Shown: piece by piece, positions 11,901 to 23,900 of the stretch
How positions within the stretch are numbered: position 1 is the stretch's first letter
How the letters are laid out: the number at the start of each line of letters is the position of its first letter
From: Heloderma charlesbogerti
Lineage: Eukaryota > Chordata > Lepidosauria > Squamata > Helodermatidae
Direction of reading: 5' to 3'
Length of the DNA stretch: 64,000 nt
Assembly: GCA_026122225.1 (NCBI GenBank)
Contig: JANEZZ010001563.1
Span: forward strand, 1 to 64,000
Translations under genes and position numbers: made by a program
Notes under the pieces: generated by a model
What the model saw: only the letters and a program-made list of their open reading frames with translations
Told to the model about the DNA's origin: nothing
The model's database searches: none

Positions 11901-14900
11901 AGCAGAAAGGGCTGCTTGCAGATCAGAGCAATGGGGCTTTCTGCATGTGGACCAGAACCAGCAGGGGCTGGCCACATGTGGAAGGACCCAACTAGATGGT
12001 GCCCAAAATATTTTAATCCAGAATTTGCTTGAAGGCATCTGATTACTGAATTACCTGATTACATAGTTGGGGCAAGTTAAGGCACCTTTTTATTTTCTCC
12101 CTATAAGTATAAGGTCGCCATTCAAGTGGAGAAAGGTGAAGTGATACTTTTGGGATTTTGCTGGGATGAGGACAATATTCTCTTCCATTTTTTGCTAGGT
12201 CAGTTATGGTTTTGTTTCTAATGCTCTTAATGATAAAACTGAGTTCCCTTTCATCTACCGGATGGTCCCCAAGGAAGAAGCTCAGTACCTGGGAATTGTC
12301 CAGCTGCTCCTGCATTTTGGATGGACCTGGATTGGTCTCATTGCTCCAGAAACTGACAGTGGAGAGAGGTTCATGAAGACCTTGATGCCTGTGCTCATTA
12401 GGAGTTCTATTTGTGCTGCCTTCTCAGAGCATATTCCAGAACTGAAAACACAAAATTGGGAATTATCTCATGAAATACTTCGCATGTGGAACAAAGTCAA
12501 TGTATCTGTTTATTACGCAGAGAATTATTCCCTCTACAGTACAGTATACATTTTGCAAACAATGGCTGAAAGGTATGTAAAACCCATTGTGGGGAAAATC
12601 TGGATCACAACAGCTTTGTGGGATCTCACCTTGAACTTGAGCTATGATCTTCTGTCTTCCCACCACGTCCATGGTTTTTTTTCCTTCTTAATCCATATAA
12701 ATAAAAGGGCTAAATACGACAATTATAAGACATTTTTCAATCCGATGCAGCTGTTTGGGCTGAAAGCATTTAATTGTTCATATCTAGACCATGTGGTTTC
12801 AGTGAAAGGGAGGGAGAGATGCAAAGAGAAGGAGAACTTGAAGGCCTTGCCTGAGGAGGTGGTTGAAAAAACTCTGTCTCTGGATAACTACAGTATCTAC
12901 AACCTCGTCCAGGCTGTGGCACGTGCCTTAAACGCTGTGCATTCATCCAGACCCAAGCAAAGGATGATGAAGGGTGGAGACAAGTCGGGACTGCAAACAG
13001 TACAGCCATGGCAGGTATTACTTTGCCCTCACAGCTCCCTCTGCTAAACATGACAGCCAGTTGTTCAACCATGGAAGTTATTCACTTGGTTCTAGCTGCT
13101 TAGAACAGTTCAGATGCAATAGTGTAGTTAAACATTGTGCATTCCTTATGAAAATCAGATTTGTGAAGTTCCTGGTAAAGGGCCAACTTTTTGTGACTAC
13201 TGCAATAGTCTCAAGGATTCATCACACGGGGGCAGAATTCCACATCAGCACCGGGGCATTCTCCATCCAGTTGCATCATGGGATGAGATCAGCCTCCTTT
13301 ACACAGTTGTTTGTACCTCATTATATTCTGTTCCTTACCTTTTCACAGGGTGGTTACTTTTCCACGAAAAGCCATTGCATGCACTGGGGGCATCATGAAA
13401 TTTCCTCCTTGGTTCCTGCCCCTTTCCCTCCCCTCGCAGATTACTGGTGGTTTGATTGTGATTGACACACAATGCGGGTGGACAGCAAACTCCACCAAAC
13501 TGCCTGAACCCCGTCCCCACAGGCACCAGCTTCCCAGAGAATTGCTGGAATGCAGACATGCTGGCCATTCCATGTTGTGGAGTAAGCAGCCGAAGTTGAT
13601 GCATTGCATTGCATTTAGTCACAGCACGGTGGCAAGCTGGCAGGTCAGTATACCGACATGCCCACCACCCCAATGTCTCTGCCGTTGTCATCATGTCCAC
13701 CACCACCCCAACAAACCAAAACAACTAGGGATGGCAGAGAATTCCGCTACTGATCACGGTGAGGCCGAATGCCAGTGCATTCGGCCCCCCGAAATCTGTG
13801 GCAGAACGGCCTGCCCCCCCGCCCCCCCCCACAGATCCCCCCTGGGATGAGATTTACCTGGGGCGGAACTTCCGGGTGGCGGCAGCTGCGGCGGCTGGTC
13901 TTCTGACCAGCTGCAGCCGCCGCCATTTGCAGTCTTGTCTTTTTCTTTTTTTCTTTTTTTTTTTACAAGACATGATAGGCTACGTAAAGACTTACGTAGC
14001 CTATCACATCTAGTTTTTAAAAAAATGCGTATGCAAATGGAGGCGGCTATGGCCGCTGCCATTTGCGTTCCTTATTTTTGGCCATCTTAGTCTACGTAAA
14101 TATTTACGTAGACTAAGACGGCCAAAAATAAGGAACGCAAATGGCGGTGGCCGTAGCTGCCGCCATTTGCGTATGCATGGTTGTTGTTGTTGTTTTAAGC
14201 CAGACGTGATAGGCTACGTAAGTCTTTACATAGCCTATCATGGCTGACTACAGGGACGCAAATGGCCTCCTTTCCGCATCCTCCATCGCTCATCGCTCCC
14301 TGCGTCTGCGTCGAGCGTCTAGCAAGCCCCGTTCCCGCACTTTCTCACTGCTAGGATCACTATCTATCTCAGGAATGCCGGCAGGAGGAATCTCTGCCAG
14401 CTGCTGTGCCTGTGAGGGATGAGCTGGCTCCTCTCCCATGGATTGCTGATCCTCCTCAGAATCAGAACTGCTCTGGGGTTCTATCATCTCACTTTCCACG
14501 CTGACATCAAGATCCAAAAAGGTGCCCATACTCAAAGAATCATGACAGAACTATTGTTAATGATTGTGAACCGCCTACAGAGTTTCAGCTATTGGGTGGT
14601 GTAGAAATGTAAGAAACAAACTAACTAACTAACTAACTAATAACATACTGCTACAAATCTCCCACCTAAAGCATCCCACCTAATTTTGCCAACTAGTAGG
14701 GCAAAGCTATGCTTGCGGATTTCTCCTTAGGGTGCAAAATGAAGCTTATGCATTCCATGACTCTTTTCTTCCTTAGAATGGTGAAGCAGAAAGATGGGAC
14801 TTCAGATCCTGTCAAGGTTCCCCTTATGAACTGGACCCCCTGAACAACGCCCTAAGGATTTCTTGCCTCCTTAAGATTCCCACCTTCTTTCTTTTACCTT

Positions 14901-17900
14901 CCCCTTTCCAGTAATGTGGGGCTTGGGCTGTAGGCAAGGGGTGATTGACACTGAGGCTAGGGATGTATGAAAGTCACTTACCTTTAACGAAACTTGATTC
15001 GCAGTGGGGGGGAGGTGCTCCATCCCTCCCCCTGAAATTCTGGCTGGGGGGGAGGCGCTCCGTCCCTCCATCCCTGAATCCTGGCCAGCCGGGCCCGCAA
15101 ATGGCGGCGGCCGTAGCCGCCGCCATTTGCATCCCTGCAGTCAGCCGTGATAGGCTACATAAATGTTTACGTAGCCTATCACGGCTGAGTAAAAAAAAAA
15201 ACCTGCATACACAAATACGCTATTTAAAAAAAAAGTGCTACGCTATTTGCGTTCCCCTTATTTTCGCCATAGTCTACGTAAATGTTTACGTAGACTAGAC
15301 GTGCCAAAATAAGGAATGCAAATGCGTCCCTGCAGTCTATTTGCGTCCCTGCAGTCAGCCGTGATAGGCTACATAAATGTTTATGTAGCCTATCACGGCT
15401 GAGTAAAAAAAAAAACGTGCGTATGCAAATACGCTATTTAAAAAAAAACGTGCTACGCTATTTGCGTTCCCCTTATTTTCGCCATAGTCTACGTAAATGT
15501 TTACGTAGACTAGACGTGCCAAAATAAGGAATGCAAATGGCGGCGCCCATGGGCGCCGCCATTTGCATATGCGCGGTTTGTTTTTGTTTTTTTTACTCAG
15601 ACGTGATAGGCTACATACACATTTACATAGCCTATCACGGTATTTTTTAAAAATCTAGCCGTGATAGGCTACGTAAATCTTTACGTAGCCTATCACGTTT
15701 TTTTGTTTTTGGGGGTTTTTTACTGGAAATGGCGGCGGCCGGTCAGAAGACTGGCAGCCGCCACCAGAGCTGCCGCCGCCAGGAGGATTCGCCCAAGGTA
15801 AGTCCCATCCCGGAGGGGGCGGGGGGGGCAGACCATTTCGCCACCAATTTCGGGGGCCTGAATGCGCTGGCATTCGGCCTCCCCGAGATTCATGGCAAAA
15901 TTCTCTGACATCCCTACTTTAGACACAAGGTCAACCACAACAGTTTACTGGCAAATTAAAGGAAGCCAATCACAACTAAAAGTATTTACACAATACAGCT
16001 GAGTGATACAAAAGGCATTAAGAGAAAATAAAAATTGTCAAATGCAAATTCCTTTACCCTAGCTGTTCTTAGACTTCTCTGGGCTGCTTCTTCCTGCTCC
16101 CTCTTCAGGCTCTGCTCTTCCTGGCTCTGCTTGTCCTGGCTCTCTTGCTCTCTTTATATACCCTCCTCCCTCAAAACTGAAAGTACTGTTTCAAACCTGA
16201 AGAAATGAAACTTAACTGGGGAAATGAAAATGAAACATAACCAAGGAAATGAAATTACTCCTCACAGGGATGCCACCCCCCTTCAGACCAAAAAAAAAAA
16301 ACCCCTCCAGGCCTCTAGGCCTGACCTTTTTCCTTGCCTCTGTAGGCCTCAAACCTTCATAGAACCATAGTGACAATACACACACACACACACACACACA
16401 CAGAGAGAGAGAGATGGTATCTGTCTGTGAGAAATGTACACAAGTCCTGACTCTTTGGAGATTAGCACTGCAATGGACAGGACAGAGCTACCCAACTTGG
16501 TTGCTTGTATTCTCAATGCTGGTGTCTTCTCTGCCATTCTAGCTTCACCCTTTCCTAAGAAACCCCGACTTTTACAATTCTTCCATGGGTGGCATGTATC
16601 TGGATGAGAAGGGGGAACTGGCTGCTAAATTTGACAGTATGAACTGGGTGGCATTTCCAAATAAGACCTTTGGTGCAGTGAAGTTTGGAAGTATAGACAG
16701 ACAAGGATCCTCAGGCCTAAAATTCACCATTGACCAAGATGCCATTATATGGTCTGAGATGTTTAACCAGGTAGGTGAAAATCATTCATTTCTTTTTATT
16801 CCATTTTACTTTTGTTAAGTTCTAATAATCTGTTGGGGATGAGAGAGAGAAGGGGAGAGAGGGAGAGAGTATTCCTACCGAATGAGTTTACAGGCTAATA
16901 AGAAAAGTAATATGAATAAAGACAAGGGATAGCATGGTAGAATACATGTGCCTAGAGAAGCATGGTAGGATGCATGTATATAGATTATAGTGGCATCAAG
17001 GCCATATCAGGGCATCCACACCCAAATGGAGACTTTGCAGATACCGCTCTCTTTCTCTGGCCAAGGCAGAAGGAAGCCAGGCTCCTAATATTTATATCAG
17101 GATTCACCAATCCAGAGGCATGCAAATACCTGCCAGCCACAATGACTAAATGTTGCACACTCATATCCCTTTTGGCATGGATTTTCTGAGGCCTATGCAT
17201 GCACCATCCGTGGTAGATCAGGAGATCCAGTTCCAGATCAAGTGGTTCCTGCTTAAAGACCAGGAGCCACTGAGAAATGGTCAGGATGAGCTATTGGAAC
17301 AAGCATCTTAGATCCCACTTGGAGGGACCTCTAGCTGCAAAGAGACTTGGGAGTGGTTTCTCTTACGAGTGGTGCTAGAATTTTCCACTTATGTTCTTGC
17401 TAATGATGTGCCTTCTGTGCCTTCTCTGTCTCCACCTGCGTCAGGCTAGGAATGGTAGCTATTCACCATTCTCCTATCACTTCCTTTTCTTGTTCACATA
17501 ATGTGGGCTGGCTGAAGTGTCGCAATAGCCACAGGACAGGAATGATGCCAGAAGCTGTTTCCATTGGTGGCATTGAAGGGGAGGTTGTTATGTTATTTTC
17601 TTACTTCTGAGCAGGGGTGTATCAGCAAACTGAATGACCATGCCACCAAAACTTAAGAGACACCGTGGAAGCGGCTCTCAGTAATTCAGGATGGCACAAT
17701 CCTTTGACAGAATCAAATGACCAAACAGTAAAAGGAGAGAGTGAGTTCTCTTCGTTCACTTTAGCTCGATTATTGTTTACAAAAAAAATGTAATTATTGT
17801 TTACAATAATGGTGCCCATGGCGCCATTTTTTTTTTACTCAGCCATGATAGGCTACGTAAACATCTACGCTATTTGCGTTCCCCTTATTTTCACTGCAGT

Positions 17901-20900
17901 CTACATAAATGTTTATGTAGACTAGACGTGCCAAAATAAGGAACGCAAATGGCGGCACCCATGGGCGCCGCCATTTGCATACGCACAGTTTTTTGTTTTG
18001 TTTTTTACTCAGCTGTGATAGGCTACGACATTTACATAGCCTATCACGGTATTTTTTTAAAAATCTAGCCTTTATAGGCTACGTAAATCTTTACGTAGCC
18101 TATCACATTTTGTTGTTGTTGTTGTTGTTTTACTGGAAATGGTGGCGGCGGCAGCTGGTCGGAAGACCGGCCGCCCCAGCCACCGCCGCCGAACCGCCGC
18201 CGAACTGCCACCGGAGACACCGCCGCCAGGAGGATTTGCCCAAGGTACATCCCGTCCCGGGGGGGGCGCGGGGGGGCAGACCATTTCACCACCAATTTCG
18301 GGGGGCCGAATGCACTGGCATTCAGCCTCCCCGAGATTCGTGGCAAAATTCTCTGACACCCCTACCGGACACAGTACTCCAGATGAGGCCTAACCAGTGC
18401 TGAGTAGAGGGGGACTAGTACTTCCCGGCATTTGGAAGCTATGCTTCCATTAATGCAGCCCAAAAGAGCACTGGCCTTTTTTGCAGTCACATCACATTGT
18501 TGGCTCATATTCAGCTTGTGATCGACAACAATTCCAAGATCCTTCTCGCTAGGGGTGGACGAAAGTCACTTACCTGTCGTCGAAGGCCATTCGCGGTGGG
18601 GGGGAGCGCTTCGCTGCTCCCCCCGCGAAGTTCAGGCCGGGGGGGGAGGCTTCCCGCCTCGCCCGGCCGAAATTCAGGCCGGGGGGGAGGCTTCCCGCCT
18701 CGCCCGGCCGAAATTCAGGCTGGGGAGGAGGCGCCTCACCTCGCCCGGCCGCGAACGCGAAAGTAAAAAAAAAACTTCCCCTGATAGGCTACGTGACGAT
18801 TCACGTAGCCTATCACGGCTAGATCTTCAAAGTCAGCCATGATAGGCTACGTGAATCGTCACGTAGCCTATCACGGGTGACTTAAAAAAAAAAAAAAAGC
18901 GCATACGCGAATGGCGTTGCCCTTAATAAGGAATGGGAATGGCGGCTCCCTATGGGGGCCACCATTCGCGTACGCGCTTTTTTTAATTATTTTTTTAAGT
19001 CACCCGTGATAGGCTACGTGACGATTCACATAGCCTATCACGGCTGACTTTGCAAATCTAGCCGTGATAGGCTACGTGAATTGTCACGTAGCCTATCAGG
19101 GGAAGGTTTTGGGTTTTTTTCTTTCATTACAATGGCGGCGGCGGCAGCAGCCGGTCGAAAGACCGGCTGCCGCTCCCGCCTCGCTCGAAAACCCGCCGAA
19201 CCGCCAGCCGGACCAGCCACCGGGAGGGACATTCGCAAAAGGTAAGTCCCGTCCCGGGGGGGGTGCGGGGGGCAGGGGGGTGCGGAGGATTTCTCCCCGA
19301 AACTTATTCGGGGGGCCGAACACGTTGGCGCTCGGCCCCCCGAAGTTTCGGGGAGAAATTCTCCGCCATCCCTACTTCTCGCTTGTAGTATTTTTGAGCG
19401 AAGTTTTCCCCATCTTGTAATTGTGCATTTGGTTTATTTTTCCTAGGTGCAGAACTTGGCATTTATCCCTATTAAATGTCATTCTGTTGTTTTCTGCCCA
19501 GCACGCCAGCCTATCAAGATCACTTTGAATTTTGTTTCTGTCTTTCAAGGTATTAGCTATCCTGCCCAATTTTGTGTCATCTGCAGATTTGATCAGCATT
19601 CCCTACACCCCCTCCTCCAAGTCATAAATAAAAATGTTGACGAGCACTGGGCTCAGAACTGAGCCCTGCGGTACCCCGCTTGTAACCTCTCCCCAGTTTG
19701 AGAAGATCTCATTGATAAGCAAACTTTGTGTCCAGTCCTGTAGCCAACTGTGAATCCACCTGATCATTGTTTCATTTAGCCCACTTTGAGCTAGTTTGCT
19801 CATCAGGATATCATGGGGCACTTTGTTGAAAGCTTTGCTGAAGTCGAGGTATATTATGTCCACAGCATTCCAAACATCCACAAGGGAGGTGACCTGATCC
19901 AAAAATGAGATCAAATTAGTCTGGCAGGATTTGTTCAAATCCATGTTGGCTTCGAGTAATCACTGCATTGTTGTCAAGGTGCTTCCAGATGGATTGCTTT
20001 ATCATCTGCTCCAGAATTTTCCCAGGGATTGATGTCAGACTGACTGGTCTGTAGTTCCCAGGTTCCTCCTTTTTACCCTTTTTGAAGATAGGGACAACAT
20101 TAGCCCTCCTCCAATCATCTGGCACTTCATCTGTCCTCCATGACTTCTTAACGATAATAGACAGTGGTTCTGAGAGTTCTTCTGCCAGTTCCTTTATTAC
20201 ACTATGGTGCAGTTCAACTGGCCCTGGAGATCTGAACTCATTCAAAGTAATGAGGTGTTCCTTGACCATATGCCTATCCATCTCCAGCTGCAATCCTGCC
20301 CCTTCAGCCTGTAACTCGCCTTTGCCAAGGGGCTCATAGACCCTCTTTTCAGAGAAGACTGAGCCAAAGTAGGAATTGAGCACCTCTACCTTTTCTTTGT
20401 CATCTGTTATCATTTTGCCATCCTTATTTAATAGTTGAACCACCATTTCTTTCCTCTGTCTTTTACTGTGCATGTATCTGAAGAAAACCTTTTTGTTGCT
20501 TTTAGCCTCCCTCGCTAACCTCAGCTCGTTCTCAGCTTTAGCCTTCCTGACGCCATCCCTGCAATTCTGTGCTACCTGCCTGTACTCTTCCTTTGTAGCT
20601 TGGCCTTCTTTCCACTTCCTATATGTGTCCTTTTTTGTTTTCAGGTCATCTCTCAGATTTTGTGAAGCCACATTGGCTTCTTCTGTTGTCTTCCACCTTT
20701 TCTTCTTGTTGGAATTGTTTGTAATTGTGCCTTGAGAATTTCCTTTTTTAAAAAAACTCCTGCCCATCTTGGACTCCTTTTCTCATTAGAGTCACTTGCC
20801 ATGGGACCTTACTTATCATTGTTCTGAGTTTATTAAAATCAGCTTTCCTAAAATCCAGGGTACGCGTTTGGCTACACTCGGCTTCTGCATCCTTTAGAAC

Positions 20901-23900
20901 CAAGAACTCAAGTATAACATGGTCACTTTCCCCCAGAGTTCCCATAACTGCTACTTTCTCCACTAAGTCATCTCTGTTGGTTAGGATCAAGTCAAGGATA
21001 GCCAATTCTCTAGTTCTGTCCTCTGCTCACAGAGCTCACAGCCACGCAGAAGGAAAAGGACAGCCCCCTGGGTTAGTCCAGCCCACTTACCTCTTTGCCT
21101 TTATCTCCTTTTTGTCCTTTGTGTCCTTTGTCTCCTCTTCCACTGCAACTCCTCTGGCCAACTCCTGTTTGCTCTCCCTGTTTGCTCATCTTGAATGCTT
21201 CCAGTGTGGGAGAGCCCTAGGTAATTGGTTCCCATTGTCGTATTGTTCTAAGAGTCCGGAAGTTTTTCCTGATGTTCAGCCGCAATCTGCCTTCCTGTAA
21301 CTTGAGGCCATTATTCCCTGTCCTGCACTCTGGGATGGTTGTGAAGAGATCCTGGCCTTCCTCTCTGCGACAGCCTTTCAAGGACCTGAAGAGCACTATC
21401 TTATCCCCCCTCAGTCTTCTCTTCTCAAGGCTAAACATGCCCAGTTCTTAAACATGCATTACAAGGAACAATATATTGTTGCTTGGAAAATTCATTTCCC
21501 TCTAGCTACTGCAAGGATTGCAGTGAAACTCAGAGTCTAAGGCAGGTGGCAAATGAGGTCATCATCGCTGCTAATTAAAAAAAAGAATGCTGGTGCTGCA
21601 TTCCTGTGACTGCCAGCTTCATTACCTGTGGTTACACAGACAATAGGATATTTTGTGCTTGACAGAAACATGAACTTCAGTATCATTTAAGGCTGCAGAA
21701 GGAGTACCAACATTCAGTCCCTTCCATGTATCTGGCCATCAAAACTACCACCCTCAACAACCCCAAGAACAAAACGAAATGCATCAGGTTAGTTGAGGTT
21801 ACTTGGTACCAGTAAACCTAGAGCTGGGGCTGGCAGTCCGACTGAAACCTTTCCTCCTTGATGACTCATTTCCATGAGCAGCACCTAACACTCTTTGCTT
21901 GATCACCTTGTCTTTTTTGGCTAGACCCTTCCTCAGTCCAAGTGTACTGAAAGCTGTCACCTTGGATCCTCCAAAGTGATTCAGGAAGGGAAGCCCCTTT
22001 GCTGCTATGCCTGTGCGCTGTGTGCAGAGGGGACCATCTCCACTCAGGAAGGTGAGTGACTCCAAGGGAAGGGCGGCCCTTGGAGAATTGGGCAAAGATT
22101 CACTCAGGCATTTTCTTAAAAGACTGGTCCAGCTTTGACCATAGTGTGTCTAGTGCTCTGCATGAACTGAGTGTGCTTGTCAAATGATTTCTGATTAATT
22201 TACTAAAATATTTATGCCTTAGGAACATAGGAAGCTGCCTTATACTGAATAAGAACATTGATCCATCCAGCCCAGTATTGTCAACAGTGACTGGCAGTGG
22301 GTCTCCAGGGCTTCAGGCATGATTCTTTCCTCACCCTACCTGGAGAAGCCAGGAATTGAACCTGAGACCTTCTGCATGCCAAGCATGTGCTCTGTCACAC
22401 TGAGCTATGGCCCTCCACCTTGCCTTCGTGTGGGAAAATGCTGGAGGTGCCTTAAAACCCAACAGCAGATGACAAAATAAAATCAATTAAGACAACTGTA
22501 GTCACAGCATTAGAAATTCCACAGTCCACATTAAACAAACCCAAAGGCATTCCTAAAAAGTCAAGTCTTGGCTGTGTGTGTGTAAAAGACAATAGAGAGG
22601 GGAATAGGGATGTACAAAAATCACTTACCTGTTTGTGGATTATGTTTATGGTGGGGGGGAGGTGTTCCGTCCCTCCCCCTGGAATCCTGGACGGGGGGAG
22701 GCGCTCCGTTCCTCCCCCCTGGAATCCTCCTTGGCCGGCTGTGCTCCGCGGCGGCTCCGCGGAGCAGCTGGCCAGGCCCAGCCAGGCCAGAGCCATTCGC
22801 AGTCGGATTTCCGGCCTCGAAGGGCTCGGGGGGGGGGGGAAATGTGTACGCAAATGGCAGCGGCTACGGCCGCCGCCATTTGCGTTCCTTATTTTTGACG
22901 TCTTAATCTACATAAACATTTATGGTTTTTTGTGAACCGCCCAGAGAGCTTCGGCTATTGGGCGGTATAGAAATGAAATAAATAAATAAATAAATAAGAC
23001 AGCGAAAATAAGGGGAACGCAAATAGCGTAGCAGACGCTATTTGCGTTCCCCTTATTTTCGCCGTCTTAGTCTACGTAATTATTTACGTAGACTAAGACG
23101 GCCCAAAATAAGGAACGCAAATGGCAGTGGCCATAGCTGCCGCCATTTGCATACGCCTTTTTTTTCCCTTTACCCAGACGTTTTAGGCTACGTAAAAACG
23201 TACGTAGCCTATCATGTGGGTGTAAAAAAACCAAACAAACCTGCAAATGGCAGCAGCAGCAGCCGGTCAGAAGACCAGCTGCCGCAGCCGCCACCACCAC
23301 AGCCACCGCCGCCTGGAAGATCCGCCCCAGGTAAGTCTCGTCCTGGGGGGATCCGCAGGGGAGTGGGGGGGGCAGGCCATTCCGCCACAGATTTCGGGGG
23401 GCCAAATGCACTGGCATTTGGCCTCCCCGAGATCCATGGTGGAATTCTCTGCCATCCCTAGAGGGGAACTCTTGAGGGAAAGAGTTCCGGAACCTAGGTT
23501 CTGCAGTCGAGAAAGCCTGTCTCTTATCTCCATCTACCATACTTTAGACAAGGGCGGCAGGGCGGGGCGGGATCAATAGGGGCCCTCTTGTTGGACAGAG
23601 CACCCAAGTAGCTTCATATGTGAATACGTGGCCCTTCAGATATCCTGACCCAACCCACTGAGATGACTTTAAGGCTAAAACCAGAACATTGTATTGGGCA
23701 CAAAAGAAAATTGGTAAGCAGTGTAGCTGGAACAACACTGGAGCAAAATGATCAGAACGCCTCAACCCAGATAATAATCTGGCTGCTGTATTCTGAACCA
23801 AGGAAAGTTGCTGAATGTTCTTCAAAATCTTGCATCACCTACAGGACCTTTTTGGCTCACCCTAACCGCCATTCCATGCTAGCTGGAAATAAATAAATAA

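Larger units (their letters stand above)
14812..16355 (+). repeat. LTR-like repeat copy, split by a hAT insertion
   Basis: Blocks 14812-14957 and 15917-16355 match the repeats at 42918-43565 and 53470-53870. They begin TGTCAAGGTTCCCCTT and include a TATA-like TTTATATACC near 16155-16164. Length (about 600 bp without the insert), the TG start and the TATA motif suggest a solo LTR. I find no clear target duplication, and strand is a guess from the TATA. Confidence 0.5.

Noticed and set aside
13054..13465. A second ligand-binding exon after V2R-A exon 3
   Set aside because: No V2R motifs; exon 3 already ends with the family-typical VQPWQ and a GT donor, and exon 4 continues in phase.
14812..16355. 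Calling the LTR-like repeat an endogenous retrovirus
   Set aside because: No gag, pol or env, no primer-binding site and no clear target duplication are attached, so only LTR-like is justified.
22215..22425. A tRNA-Ala gene on the - strand
   Set aside because: Box A/B-like words are part of a SINE with a long body and tail; no full cloverleaf is evident.
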